Source of the DNA: Verrucomicrobiota bacterium
Lineage (GTDB): Bacteria; Verrucomicrobiota; Verrucomicrobiia; Verrucomicrobiales; Akkermansiaceae
Direction of reading: 5' to 3'
DNA length: 64,000 bases
Assembly: GCA_004293445.1 (NCBI GenBank)
Contig: RDYP01000004.1
Location: 1 to 64,000, forward strand
Shown piece by piece: positions 19,042-30,800 of this stretch (within the stretch, counting starts at the first letter, position 1; each line of letters opens with the position of its first letter). The notes under the pieces were generated by a model, which was given only the letters and a program-made list of their open reading frames with translations, was not told the origin of the DNA and did not search any database. Made by a program: the position numbers and the translations under genes.

Positions 19042-21473
19042 GCCCCCGGCAAGCGCACTCTTCCCTCGGCCTGCTGGCAAAAACCACGCTGCTGCTCGCC
19101 ACCAGCGCCTTCGCCGGCTTCACCCCGGTGCTCGATCTCATCGAACCCCGCGGCGGGCAGATCGGTACCGAGCTCGACCTCCACTTTCACGGCGACCGGC
19201 TCGACTCTCTCCAAGAACTTCTCGCCTACCAGCCAGGCATCGAAGTCCGTGCCATCACCGTCGAAAACCCCAAACACGCCACCGCCAAAGTCTTCATCCG
19301 CCCCGACGCTCCCCTCGGGGAACACGGCATCCGCCTGCGCACCAGCGGCGGCATCAGCTATCTTCGCTCCTTTTTTGTCGGCCCCTTCCCCTGCACTACC
19401 GAGGTCGACCCCAATGACAGCCCGGAACAGGCCCAACGCATCGAGCCGAACACCACCATCCAAGGCGTCGCCAAAACAGAAGACGTCGACCACTACGTCT
19501 GCCACCTGAAAAAAGGCCAACGCCTCAGCGCCGAAATCGAAGCCATGCGGCTCGGTCGCACGATGTTCGACGCCCACCTCTCCATCATCGATCCCAAAGG
19601 CTTCGTCCTTGCCTCCTGTGACGATGCCCCCCTGCTGCGAAGCGATGCCTTCGTCACCGCCCTTATCCCCGAAGACGGCGACTATCGTGTGCTCGTCCGC
19701 GAGGCCGCATACGAAGGGAACGACGCCTGCCAATACCGCGTCCACATCGGCACCTTCACCCGACCCGTCGCAGCCTTTCCTAGCGGAGCCCGACCCGGCG
19801 AAAGCCTCGCCTTCCGCTTCATCGGCGACCCCCTCGGCGACTTCTCCGAAACCCTCAGCATCCCCGCCGACGCCACCGGCCGCTTTCCGCTCTTCCCCAC
19901 CCGCGATGGACTGCGCGCCCCTTCTCCCGTCTGGATCCAAGTCTCCGATCTCGCCCACACTCAAGAAACCGAACCCAATCCCGCGCCCCCGCAAGCCAGC
20001 CCCCTGCCGGAACTCCCCGCCGCCGGCCACGGGATCATCACGGAAAACGGCGACAGCGACTTCTTCAGCTTCAGAGCAGCCAAAGGCGAAAACCTTACCC
20101 TGAAACTCCTCGCCCGCGAACTCCGCTCCCCCCTCGACGCCGTGCTTTCCATCCACGACGGCACCGGCAAAGAGCTCGCGATCAATGACGATCAAGGCGG
20201 CCCCGACCCCATCCTCCCTTGGACCGCTCCCGCTGACGGAACCTACAGCGCCGCCGTCCGCGACCAACTCAAACGCGGTGGCCCCGATTACTGCTACCGA
20301 CTCGAAATCACCCGCCGCAGCCCCGCGATTTCCGCCGCCCTTCCCGTCGTCGAACGCGACAACTCCCAAAAATGGAAAGTCGTCAATGTCCCACGCGGCA
20401 ATCGCTACGCAACCCTCGTCAACTTCACCCGCGAAAACATCGCCTGCGACCTGCGCCTCGAAGCCCCCAGCTTGCCCCCTGGCGTAACCCTCCACTCCCC
20501 AAATATCCACCGCTCGGTCAATGCCGCGCCTGTCGTCTTCGAGGCCACGGCTGATGCCCCGACCTCCGGCGGACTCCACCCCTTCATCACCAAGTCCACC
20601 GGCGACGCACCACCCCTCGAAGGCCGCCTCCGCGACACCATCCACCACGTTGAAATCAACAACCAAGGCGCCTACCACTCCGCCTCCAGCGACCGCATCG
20701 CCGTCGCCGTCATCGACGAAGCCCCCTTCCACCTCGAACTCGTCACGCCCGCCGTTCCCATCGTCAAAAACGGCAGCCTCCTCCTGAAAGTCCGCGCCAC
20801 ACGCCAGGCCGGCTTTGCCGAAGCCATCACCCTCCGCTTCCTGTGGAATCCTCCCGGTATCGGCAGCCCTGCCACCATCACCCTCCCCGGCGACCAAAGC
20901 GAGGCGCTCTACGAAATCAACGCCAACGCCGACGCCGGCATCGGTGAATGGCCCGTTTGCGTCCTCGGCGAAGCCAATACGCCCCAAGGCCCCGTCCTCG
21001 TCTCGACCCGCCTGAGCACCCTTCGCATCGCCGAACCCTACCTCGCGATGACCCTCGACCTCGCCGCCACCGAACAAGCGAAAGCGACCACGATGATCGC
21101 CAAGCTCGATCACCTCGTCCCCTTCTCCGGCAGCGCCAAAGCCGAACTCATCGGCCTCCCCCACGGCACCCGCACCCAAGCGCTCGCATTCAGCCACGGC
21201 CAAGCCGAAATCCAATTTCCCATCGAAGTCGCCGCCGACGCCGCCATCGGCAAACACAGCGCCCTGTTCTGCCGCGTCACGGTCCCCGAAAACGGTCACG
21301 AAATCCTCCACCAGGTCGGTCAAGGCGGCACCCTCCGTATCGACAAACCCACCACTCCCCCGGCCCCCAACGCCACACCCGAGGCCCAGCCGACAAGCCC
21401 CGCTCCTCCCTCTCCGGCCGAAAAACCCCTCTCCCGACTCGAACAACTCCGCCAACGCGCGAAACAACCCTGA
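19038..21473 (+). CDS. Large secreted protein with pre-peptidase (PPC) domains
   Basis: 811 residues, with a signal peptide in the first 30. After an IPT/TIG-like beta region (FTPVLDLIEPRGG), two PPC-type beta domains are suggested by repeated ETEPN/DxNDSPEQAQ-like starts followed by GDSDFFSF and DVDHYV motifs. The C-terminus is Pro-rich. PPC proteins are regular partners of DUF1501 proteins in PVC bacteria, and the 4-bp overlap with the DUF1501 gene supports a joint role on the outside of the cell. No catalytic residues were recognised. Confidence 0.8.
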   Translation: MSPRQAHSSLGLLAKTTLLLATSAFAGFTPVLDLIEPRGGQIGTELDLHFHGDRLDSLQELLAYQPGIEVRAITVENPKHATAKVFIRPDAPLGEHGIRLRTSGGISYLRSFFVGPFPCTTEVDPNDSPEQAQRIEPNTTIQGVAKTEDVDHYVCHLKKGQRLSAEIEAMRLGRTMFDAHLSIIDPKGFVLASCDDAPLLRSDAFVTALIPEDGDYRVLVREAAYEGNDACQYRVHIGTFTRPVAAFPSGARPGESLAFRFIGDPLGDFSETLSIPADATGRFPLFPTRDGLRAPSPVWIQVSDLAHTQETEPNPAPPQASPLPELPAAGHGIITENGDSDFFSFRAAKGENLTLKLLARELRSPLDAVLSIHDGTGKELAINDDQGGPDPILPWTAPADGTYSAAVRDQLKRGGPDYCYRLEITRRSPAISAALPVVERDNSQKWKVVNVPRGNRYATLVNFTRENIACDLRLEAPSLPPGVTLHSPNIHRSVNAAPVVFEATADAPTSGGLHPFITKSTGDAPPLEGRLRDTIHHVEINNQGAYHSASSDRIAVAVIDEAPFHLELVTPAVPIVKNGSLLLKVRATRQAGFAEAITLRFLWNPPGIGSPATITLPGDQSEALYEINANADAGIGEWPVCVLGEANTPQGPVLVSTRLSTLRIAEPYLAMTLDLAATEQAKATTMIAKLDHLVPFSGSAKAELIGLPHGTRTQALAFSHGQAEIQFPIEVAADAAIGKHSALFCRVTVPENGHEILHQVGQGGTLRIDKPTTPPAPNATPEAQPTSPAPPSPAEKPLSRLEQLRQRAKQP

Positions 21474-21526
21474 CACAGCCTCCGCTTGCGCTCGCAAGCC
21501 CCACAGGCCAGCCTGCGCCGCAGCGC

Positions 21527-22921
21527 ATGTCAGAAGCCCCACCGGAGCAAACCATCCTTCTCGTCGATCAGGACCACGACTTTCTCGAGTGGGCGACCAA
21601 GCACCTGACCGCCAAAGGCCTGCGCATCCTCCGCTGCGACCACGCCGACAAAGCGGTCAAGGTCGTCGAAAAAACCCCGGTCGCCCTCGTCATCTCCGAT
21701 ATCCAGCTCCAGCCCTTCGATGGCATCGAGCTGATGTCTCGCGTCCGACAAAGCTCGCCCCACACCCTCGTCATCCTCACCACCGGTTTCCCCAGCACCG
21801 GCCAGGTGATCGAGGCTACCCAGCGCGGCGCGCACGATGTCCTCCGCAAGGAAGCCCTTCCCTTCGAACTCCGCCCGGTGGTCGAAAGCGCCCTGCAAAT
21901 CGTCGAAGACCGACGCTCCGCCGAGCAACCCGCCGCCGACATGCCCGCGCTCGACGGCCGCGTGAAAATCATCGGCGTCTCCCGCGCCCTGCAGGACGTC
22001 TTCAAAATCGTCGGCCGCGTCGCCCGCTCCGACGCGCCCGTTCTCGTCACCGGCGAAAGCGGCACCGGCAAGGAACTCGTCGCCAAAGCCATCCACGAAT
22101 ACTCCCCGCGACGCCAACAGGAACTCATCACCATCAACTGCGGCGCCATCCCGGAAAACCTCCTCGAAAGCGAACTCTTCGGCCACGAAAAGGGCTCCTT
22201 CACCGGTGCCATCGCGCGCCGCGCGGGCCGCTTCGAACAGGCGGACGGCGGTACTCTCTTCCTCGACGAGATCGGCGACATGCCTCTTTCCGTCCAAGTG
22301 AAGATGCTCCGCGTCCTGCAAGACGGCACCTTCTCCCGCGTCGGGTCCAACGAAACCCTCTCCGCCGACGTCCGCATCGTCACCGCTACCAACAAGACCC
22401 TCTCCACCGAAGTCGCCGCCGGCCGCTTCCGCGAAGACCTTTACTACCGCCTCAATGTGGTGGAAATCCGCCTACCCCCCCTGCGCGAGCGCGCCGAGGA
22501 CATCCCGCTCCTCGCGGAGTTCTTCCTCCAGCGGATCACCCGCAAAAACGGCATGGCGCGCATCCACCTCTCCTCCGAGGCCATTGCCACCCTCCAGCAG
22601 CACCGCTGGCCCGGCAACGTGCGCGAACTGGAAAACACCATCGCCCGCGCCTGCGCCCTCGCCTCTTCCAGCGTGCTGCTGCCCGCCGACATTCCTCTTG
22701 CCGCCGCTCCCGGGTCCGAAAAAGGGGCCATCAAACAGTCCATCGACCGCCTGCTCGATACCGTGCCCACCGGTGAAAATGCCATCGCCTGGTTCGCCCG
22801 CGAACTCGCCGCCTGCGCCCTCGACCGCCACGCCGGAGAGCTCAAAGAAGCGGCCGCCGCCCTCGGCATCACGCCCGCCGAACTGCGGAAAATCCTCGCC
22901 GAAGAACGGACCGATTCCTAG
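21527..22921 (+). CDS. NtrC-family sigma-54 response regulator
   Basis: 464 residues from the ATG at 21527. Receiver domain residues about 1-120 with phospho-acceptor Asp in VISDIQLQPFDG. AAA+ domain with Walker A GESGTGKE, sigma-54 contact loop GSFTGA (a common variant of GAFTGA) and Walker B LFLDEIGD. A C-terminal Fis-type HTH shows LKEAAAALGI. The conserved Lys is unclear in the receiver and no histidine kinase is adjacent, so the partner is unknown. It follows the PPC gene by 53 bp and precedes the TPR protein by 41 bp. Confidence 0.9.
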   Translation: MSEAPPEQTILLVDQDHDFLEWATKHLTAKGLRILRCDHADKAVKVVEKTPVALVISDIQLQPFDGIELMSRVRQSSPHTLVILTTGFPSTGQVIEATQRGAHDVLRKEALPFELRPVVESALQIVEDRRSAEQPAADMPALDGRVKIIGVSRALQDVFKIVGRVARSDAPVLVTGESGTGKELVAKAIHEYSPRRQQELITINCGAIPENLLESELFGHEKGSFTGAIARRAGRFEQADGGTLFLDEIGDMPLSVQVKMLRVLQDGTFSRVGSNETLSADVRIVTATNKTLSTEVAAGRFREDLYYRLNVVEIRLPPLRERAEDIPLLAEFFLQRITRKNGMARIHLSSEAIATLQQHRWPGNVRELENTIARACALASSSVLLPADIPLAAAPGSEKGAIKQSIDRLLDTVPTGENAIAWFARELAACALDRHAGELKEAAAALGITPAELRKILAEERTDS

Positions 22922-22962
22922 CCAAGCCCCCATTCCGAGGGCTATCATCCACCACTTTCATC

Positions 22963-25530
22963 ATGCCGCGCCGCCTCTTGCTCGCCCTGCCGCTGGCGAC
23001 CCTCCTCGCCGCGGCCAGCCCACCGCCCCCCGGCAGCATCCCCGCCTTCCGCGAGGGTGAAGACGCGCTTTCGGCACGACTCTGGGAAATCGCCGCGGCT
23101 CGATTCCATACCGCGCTGGCCACCCCCGGCCTCGACCCCTCCGGCCAGCAGCGCATCCTGCTCCGCCTCGCCGAAACCAAGATCCGCGGCGGAGAACCAC
23201 AGAGCGCCATCGACCTCCTCGCCGATCCCGTCCTCGCCACCCACCGCGACCTTCCCTTCTGGCAGGCCCAGGCACTCTCCGCCGCCGGCCGACTGACCGA
23301 GGCCCTCGCCCGCCTCGACGACGCGACCCTCAGCCCCTCGAGCCCCCACTTCCGAGAAGCTCTCTTCACCCGCGCTGCCCTCCTCCTCACCCTCGGCGAC
23401 CCCTCGCGCGCGCTCGATACCCTCGAGACGCTCGCCCAAGACCGCGACCTCCCGACTTCACAACGCGCGCGCCTCGAAAGCGCCAACGTCCTCCTCGACC
23501 TCAACCGCCCCGACGACGCCTTGGCCGCCCTCCCGCCAAACGTCAAAATGAACGACGCCCACAAGGCCCGCGCCCAGCTCCTCCGCGCCCGCGCCCAATT
23601 CGCAAAAGCCGATTACCCCGCTGCCATCGGCCTTTTCACTTCCCTCCTCGAACAAGACTCGCCCATCGCGCGCAGCCATCACCCCGATGCCGCCGTCGGT
23701 CTCGCCCGCGCCCAACTCGCCTCAAAAAACCCCGAAGCAGCCGCCGATACGCTCCTCGCCTTTATCGAACAACAAAGAACTTCCCCGCGCCTCGGACACG
23801 CCTTCCCCCTCCTGCTCGACTGCCTGCCCTCCCAACCCACCCCTGACGACGTCATCCTCACCAAACTCCGCGAATGGTGCCCTCTCCCCTTGCCTAAAAA
23901 TCCGCTCGTCCTCGCCAGCGGCGAAGGCTGCGCCGCCGTCTGGCCCCTCGCACCCATCCCCGCCGACGAACTCGCCACCCAAGCCCTCTACCACCTCGCC
24001 CTCGGACTCCGACGCGAAGGGTCCCCCGATTCCAAAAACCGCGCCCGCCAGCTCCTCGGCCGCCTCCGCCTCGAATATCCCACCCACCCCCTCGCCCGCC
24101 GATCCCTCCTCGACAGCAGCCGCTGGGATCTGGCCGACGACCGCAAAGCCCAGGCCGCCACCGCCCTCGCCGCCCTAGAAAGCAGCGGCAGCAACCCCGC
24201 CCTCCGCGCCGAAGCCTCACTCTCGGCCGCCACTACCGCCTTCAATGCCGGCGATTTTCCCCTCGCCGCCGCCGAACTCGAAAAAGCCGGTTCCCTGGTC
24301 GATGGCGACGCCGCCCGCCAAATCACCCTGAATCACGCCATCACCCGGCTGGCCATGGACGATCTCCCTGGCTTCCAGACCCTTGCAGAGACCGCCAAGG
24401 ATGACCCGCGCCTGAAAGCCGAATTCGCCCTCGAACACGCATTGTTCCTGACCTCCCGCCGCGATCCTCTCGCCGTCGCCGCCCTCGACAGCTTCATCCT
24501 CGACCACCCGGGCCACCCGCGCACCGCCGAGGCACGACTCGCCGCCGCCCACGCCGCGCTCGAAGCCCTGCCGCCCGATCCCGCCTTCGCCAAAGCCCAG
24601 CTCGACGCCATTTCCAAAAGCGAATCCGCCACCCTCCCGGCCGCATCCCTCACCCTCGCCCGGATCCGTCTCGCCAGCCGCGAAAAACGCCATGCCGACG
24701 CCGCCGGCATCGCAGAAGCCTTTCTTCGCGACCATCCGCAAGATCCCAGACTGCCCGAGATCCGCTTCGAACTCGCCCAAGCCCGCTTCGACAACGGCGA
24801 TTTCAACCAAGCGCGCCTCGAGTTCGAAAAACTCAGCACCACCCATCCCGAAGCCCCCATTGCCCAGGCCGCCTTGCTCCTCGCCGCCCGCGCCTCCGTC
24901 CTCGTCGCCACTCCCGGAGCCAAGGAAGAAAGCATCCAGCTTTTCGACCAACTCATCGCCGCCAAAGGCCCGCTGGCCGACGTCGCACGCCTGGAAAAAT
25001 CCCGCGTCCTCTCCTACCCAAAGGCTGCCCGCGAACTCCTCCCGTGGTTCGAGTCGATGAAAAAGGACCACCCTCTCCGCCTCATCGCCGGCCTTCACCT
25101 CTGCGACGCCCTCTACAACAGCGCCGGCACCGACCAAGCCCCTCTGCGCCAAGCCCTCGCCATTTACGAGGAACTCCTCACCACCCTGCCAAGCGATTCT
25201 CCACGACGCCCCGAAATCGAGTACTATCGCGGCCGCGTCCTCGAACAACTCAGCGATCCCGCCAGCCCTGCCACCAAACGCGAAAAAGAAGCACTCGAGG
25301 CCTACTTCTCCGTTCTCCAAGCCGCCGCCCGCCAAGCACCCACCGATTGGCAATGGGTCGACAAATGCGGCGTCCGCGCCCGCAGCCTCCTCGAAAATGA
25401 CTCCCGCTGGGACGCCGCCATCGCCATCGCCGAGCAACACGCCCGCCTCGCCAGCCCCGGAGCCAAGGAAGCCGCCGAAAGAGCCAAAGCTCTCAAGCTG
25501 GAACACTTCATCTGGGACGAAAACGAGTAA
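22963..25530 (+). CDS. Secreted TPR-repeat protein
   Basis: 855 residues. A signal peptide (about residues 1-18, LLLALPLATLLAAAS) is followed by many tetratricopeptide-like helical pairs across the whole length, rich in Ala and Leu. No catalytic motif. Large TPR proteins act as scaffolds in the periplasm or outer membrane. It follows the NtrC-type regulator closely and ends at a hairpin (25534-25566), so the two may be one transcription unit. Confidence 0.8.
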   Translation: MPRRLLLALPLATLLAAASPPPPGSIPAFREGEDALSARLWEIAAARFHTALATPGLDPSGQQRILLRLAETKIRGGEPQSAIDLLADPVLATHRDLPFWQAQALSAAGRLTEALARLDDATLSPSSPHFREALFTRAALLLTLGDPSRALDTLETLAQDRDLPTSQRARLESANVLLDLNRPDDALAALPPNVKMNDAHKARAQLLRARAQFAKADYPAAIGLFTSLLEQDSPIARSHHPDAAVGLARAQLASKNPEAAADTLLAFIEQQRTSPRLGHAFPLLLDCLPSQPTPDDVILTKLREWCPLPLPKNPLVLASGEGCAAVWPLAPIPADELATQALYHLALGLRREGSPDSKNRARQLLGRLRLEYPTHPLARRSLLDSSRWDLADDRKAQAATALAALESSGSNPALRAEASLSAATTAFNAGDFPLAAAELEKAGSLVDGDAARQITLNHAITRLAMDDLPGFQTLAETAKDDPRLKAEFALEHALFLTSRRDPLAVAALDSFILDHPGHPRTAEARLAAAHAALEALPPDPAFAKAQLDAISKSESATLPAASLTLARIRLASREKRHADAAGIAEAFLRDHPQDPRLPEIRFELAQARFDNGDFNQARLEFEKLSTTHPEAPIAQAALLLAARASVLVATPGAKEESIQLFDQLIAAKGPLADVARLEKSRVLSYPKAARELLPWFESMKKDHPLRLIAGLHLCDALYNSAGTDQAPLRQALAIYEELLTTLPSDSPRRPEIEYYRGRVLEQLSDPASPATKREKEALEAYFSVLQAAARQAPTDWQWVDKCGVRARSLLENDSRWDAAIAIAEQHARLASPGAKEAAERAKALKLEHFIWDENE

Positions 25531-25533
25531 GCC

Positions 25534-25566
25534 CCAAGGCCGAAAACCGGAGATTCCCGGCCTTGG
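25534..25566 (+). terminator. Probable terminator hairpin after the TPR gene
   Basis: A 9-bp perfect inverted repeat (25534-25542 with 25558-25566) starts 4 bp after the stop codon. The following T tract is short (AAATTT), so it may be a weak terminator or an mRNA-stabilising hairpin. Confidence 0.55.
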
Positions 25567-25596
25567 AAATTTCGAGCCTTCACCCTCCATCCCGCC

Positions 25597-25968
25597 ATGT
25601 TCAAAAGCATCCTCACCGCCATCATGTCCGCCATCCTCGCCAGCTCCGCACTCGCCGAGAACGAATTCCGCCACGTCGTGCTCTTCAAATTCAAGGCCGA
25701 AGCCTCGGCCGCACAGGTCAAGGAGATCGAAGAGGCCTTCGCCGCCCTCCCCTCCCAAATCGACAGCATTACCCGCTACGAATGGGGTCTCAGCGAAAGC
25801 GTCGAAAAACTCAACGACGGCTTCACCCACTGCTTCCTGGTCACCTTCAAGGACAAGGCCGGCCTCGAAAGCTACATTCCCCACCCCGCCCACGAGGCCT
25901 TCGTCGGCAAACTCCGCCCCATCCTGGATAAGGCCCTCGTCTTCGATTACACCGCCAAAAAGGACTGA
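25597..25968 (+). CDS. Exported Dabb-family alpha/beta-barrel protein
   Basis: 123 residues. A signal peptide of about 20 residues (ending SSALAE) precedes a Dabb (stress-responsive alpha/beta barrel) domain. Its markers are FRHVVLFKFK at the start, the SITRYEWG strand and YIPHPAHEAFV near the end. Family members are dimeric ferredoxin-like proteins of varied or unknown role; export is common in this phylum. No conserved catalytic residue identified. Confidence 0.85.
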   Translation: MFKSILTAIMSAILASSALAENEFRHVVLFKFKAEASAAQVKEIEEAFAALPSQIDSITRYEWGLSESVEKLNDGFTHCFLVTFKDKAGLESYIPHPAHEAFVGKLRPILDKALVFDYTAKKD

Positions 25969-26192
25969 CGCCGCCCATTCTTTCGCAGGACTTGGTAGGA
26001 TTACCCGGCAGGCACCGCTCCGCCCGAGCCCGAAAAAGCAGCGGCTTTTCCCTTGCCAAGCCCTCCCTCGCTCCCTATCTCGCCAGCCCCTCCACGCACC
26101 GCCACGACAACAATGGAATACCGGGGGAATCCCAAGCGGTGGGTCTTCCAAGCATCGCCCGACCTGAATCAAGGCGGGACAACATCAAAATC

Positions 26193-26876
26193 ATGATCAA
26201 CGAACTCATCAGCGACATGGTGGACGCCGGCGTCCACTACGGCCACCAGACCAAGAAGTGGAACCCAAAAATGAAGCCCTACCTCATGAAGGACAAGGGC
26301 GGGATCTACATCATCAATCTCGAGCAAACCGTCCGCTGCCTCGATAAGGCCGCCGATTTCCTTTCCGACCTCTCCGGCAAGAACAAGAAGATCCTCTTCG
26401 TCGGCTGCAAGCGCCAGGCCCAAGACGCCATCCGCGAAGCCGCGGAAGCCACCGGCCAATACTACGTGAACCATCGTTGGCTGGGCGGCATGCTCACCAA
26501 CATGACCACCGTCCGCAAATCGATCGAACGCCTCAAGTGGCTCGAGAACATCGAGAAGCAACCGGAGTTCAAGTCGATGTCCAAGAAGGAGCTCTCCGCT
26601 CTTGGCCGCGAACGCGAAAAGCTTCTCCGCAACCTCCGCGGCATCCGCGGCATGGAAGGCAAGCCGGACGCCATCGTCATCGTCGACTCCGCCCGTGAGT
26701 CGATCGCCGTTGCCGAAGCCCGCCGCCTCGAAATCCCCATCGTCGCCCTCGTCGACACCAACGCCGACCCTGCCGTGGTCAATTACCCGATCCCCGGCAA
26801 CGACGACGCCGTCCGCGCCATCCGCATCATCCTCCAAAACCTGGTCGACGCCATCGTCGCCGGCAAGAAAGGCTGA
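26193..26876 (+). CDS. rpsB: 30S ribosomal protein S2
   Basis: 227 residues, slightly shorter than E. coli S2 (241) mainly at the C-terminus. Signatures GVHYGHQTKKWNP and IPIVALVDTNADP are intact. The frame is open further upstream, but the ATG at 26193 gives the family start. The 220-bp leader has no recognised regulatory fold. tsf follows after a terminator-like hairpin. Confidence 0.97.
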   Translation: MINELISDMVDAGVHYGHQTKKWNPKMKPYLMKDKGGIYIINLEQTVRCLDKAADFLSDLSGKNKKILFVGCKRQAQDAIREAAEATGQYYVNHRWLGGMLTNMTTVRKSIERLKWLENIEKQPEFKSMSKKELSALGREREKLLRNLRGIRGMEGKPDAIVIVDSARESIAVAEARRLEIPIVALVDTNADPAVVNYPIPGNDDAVRAIRIILQNLVDAIVAGKKG

Positions 26877-26892
26877 TCCGTCACCCAATTCC

Positions 26893-26930
26893 GGCTGCGG
26901 TTCCTTCCGGGGTTCCGCAGCCTCTTTTTT
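26893..26930 (+). terminator. Terminator/attenuator between rpsB and tsf
   Basis: An 8-bp perfect stem (GGCTGCGG at 26893-26900 with 26915-26922) is followed by TCTTTTTT. It lies between the rpsB stop and the tsf start. It probably cuts tsf expression relative to rpsB, or is followed by a separate tsf promoter. Confidence 0.85.
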
Positions 26931-26953
26931 CCCAATAAGCACCACTTCCCGAA

Positions 26954-27820
<867 letters not shown>

Positions 27821-27841
27821 GCCCGATTCCGCACCTCTCCC

Positions 27842-27876
27842 AGCCCGCCTTCCCCTTCCGGGAGGCGGGCTTTTTC
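27842..27876 (+). terminator. Intrinsic terminator of tsf
   Basis: Perfect 8-bp stem AGCCCGCC (27842-27849) with 27864-27871, followed by TTTTT. It separates tsf from the convergent transglutaminase gene. Confidence 0.92.
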
Positions 27877-27892
27877 GTGCCCACACCCCGAC

Positions 27893-30800
27893 CTAAGGCA
27901 ACACTCGAAGGTCCAGCGTCAGCGGAAACTCCATGCCGACATCCTCTGGCGGGACCTCGAGGTAGTGAACCGCCGGCCCGCCGGGCCTGTCTTCGACCCG
28001 ATGCCAGCCCAAGCCTCCGCCCGATGTCGGCTCCATCACCCCGGGCGTGTGCCCATGCTGCCAGAAACGATTCACTCTCCGTGACTCCGCTTCGTAGGCA
28101 TTCACCGGCAAAGTCTCGTAACTCCGCCCCCCAGGATGGACCACGTGATAAACGCAACCACCCAGCGATCGCTTGTTCCACGTATCCACCACGTCGAAGG
28201 TCAGCGGCGTGTGCACCCCGATGCTTGGATGCATCGCCGACCACGGATCCCAGGCCTTGTAACGCACCCCTGCCACATGCTCACCCCGCCGCCCCGTGGG
28301 GCGCAGCGGAATCCGCCGCCCGTTGCAGACCAACACATGCCGACCTTCGACCATTCCACTCACCTTGACCTGCACCCGCTCCACCGACGAATCCACGTAG
28401 CGCGCCGTGCCTGCCGACGAACTCTCCTCGCCCAGAACATGCCACGGCTCCAAGGCCGCACGGATCTCGATCTCCACCCCTTCGTGACAAACACGACCGT
28501 AAACCGGAAAGCGGAATTCATGGAAGGGCTCCAGCCACGATACCTCAAAAGAAATTCCAGCACGCACCAGATCTGCCGCGACCTCCTTCATGTCCTCACG
28601 GATGAAGTGCGGTAGCATGAATCGGTCGTGCAATTCCGTCCCCCAGCGGACCAGCTTGCGGTGATACGGATTCTCCCAAAACCGCAGCACCAAGGATCGA
28701 ACTAGCAGCATCTGAACGAGGCTCATCCGCGCGTGTGGCGGCATTTCGAAGGCCCGCAATTCCAAGATCCCCAGCCGTCCACTGGCCGATCCCGGCGCAT
28801 AGAGCTTATCGATGCAGAATTCCGCGCGATGCGTATTGCCCGTCAGGTCGGTGAGCATGTTCCGCAAAATCCGATCCACCAGCCACGGAGGATCGCCACT
28901 CTCCGGCAGCTCGTTGAAGGCAATCTCCAGCTCGAACAAACGATCGTCCCGCCCCTCGTCCACCCGCGGTGCCTGACTGGTGGGCCCTAGGAAAAGACCG
29001 GAGAACAGGTAGGACAGCCCCGGATGATGCTGCCAATACGTGATGAAACTCCGCAGCAAACCCGGCCTCCGCAGAAAAGGGCTGCGATCGGGGGACTCGC
29101 CTCCAAGCGTGACATGATTGCCGCCCCCCGTTCCCGTGTGGCGACCGTCGAGCATGAACTTCTCCGTGCCCAAACGCGATTGCCGCGCCGCCTCATACAA
29201 GGCCGTGGTGTCCCGAACCAAATCTCGCCAAGTCGCCACCGGATGCACGTTGACCTCGATCACCCCGGGATCCGGCGTGACCTTGATCCTCTCGATCCGC
29301 CGGTCCCAGGGCATCTCGTATCCCTCGATGACTACTGGAAGATCGAGCTGCGACGCGACCTGCTCGATCGCCTCAAGCAAAATCAGATAGTGCTCCAAAT
29401 GGGTGACGGGCGGGAAAAAGATGTGCAGTCGCCCATTTCGCGGCTCCACACACAGCGCCGTGGTCGCGACCGGCTTGCCCGGATCCGCCGCCTCGGGCAC
29501 GGGCGGCACGATCCCGCCCCCAGTGACCGGCATCAGGCTGCCATGCACCGGCAAGTCAGCCACCGACTCCAAAGGCGACGCCTCCAGCGCGGCCTGCTCA
29601 CGCCGCAAATCCTCTCCACCCTGAGGCAGTGAGTCCAGCGGCAAACGGAAACCCATCGGCGAACCACCCGGCACCAAGGACATCCGCCCGCGACGAAAAA
29701 CCCACCGATTGCTCTTCCACGCGGCGCCCTCCGCATCCCATTCCAAAGGCAACACGAAACCCGTCGGTTTCGACAAACCGCGATCGAGGAGAGCCGCGAG
29801 ATAACGTCGTTCCAGCGGGTCATCGATGTCCGCGGTGTAGGGATCGACGTTCACCGGCAAGGTGCTCTCCTTCCAAGCGTAGTAAAACGCATCCTCAAAT
29901 CCCGCGATCAAATGGGAAGGATCGCACGCAAGCCGCTCGACCAATTTCGTCGCGAAACGCCGCGCTTCCTCGATGCCATAGCCACATTCCGCCGTTGGCG
30001 ATGCCAACAGCCGCTCGTTCTTCCACAAAGGCTCGCCATCCTTGCGCCAAAGCACCGTGTAGCCCCAGCGTGGCAACGGCTCGCCCGGATACCACTTGCC
30101 CTCCCCATAGTGGAGCAGGCCGCCCGGCGCGTGGATGTCCTTGAGCCTGCCCAAAAGGTCCAGTGCCAGCGCGCGCTTCGCCGGACTGTCGGCAGTGAAA
30201 TTCCACTCCGGCCCCTCCATGTCATCGATCGACACAAAGGTCGGCTCTCCCCCCATCGTCAGTGCCACGTCCCCCGACTCCAAACGCTCGTCCACCGCCA
30301 CGCCCAGGGCATCGATCGCCTCCCATTCGTTATCGGAGTAAGGCAGGGTCACCCGGGGATCTTCGTGGACACGCGTCACTTCGTTCGCCCATGCAAACTC
30401 GGTCTCGCACTCGTCCACCCCACCCACCACCGGTGCCGCACTGGCTGGCTCCGGCGTGCAGGAGAGCGGGATGTGGCCCTCCCCCGCAAGCAAGCCCGAT
30501 GTCGGATCCAAGCCAATCCACCCGGCCCCGGGCACGAAAACCTCGGCCCAGGCATGAAGATCCGTGAAGTCCTCCTTCGCCCCGCTCGGTCCATCCAGCG
30601 ATTCCTGATCCGGCTTCAACTGCACCAGATAGCCCGACACAAATCGCGCCGCCAGTCCGAGATGACGCAGCGCCTGCACGAGCAGATAGGCGGAATCCCG
30701 GCACGAACCCGTGCCGCGCTCGAAAGTCTGCTCGCAGGTCTGCACCCCCGGCTCCAAGCGGATCACATAAGCCACCGCACGATGCACCCGGAAATTGATG

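Noticed and set aside
18933-21542. Long minus-strand frame of 869 residues opposite the DUF1501 tail and PPC gene
   Set aside because: Opposite-strand shadow in GC-rich DNA; composition is Gly/Ala/Asp-rich without domains, while the plus strand encodes recognised families.
24217-26172. Minus-strand frame of 651 residues opposite the TPR and Dabb genes
   Set aside because: Shadow frame with no domains; it covers two recognised genes and an intergenic region.
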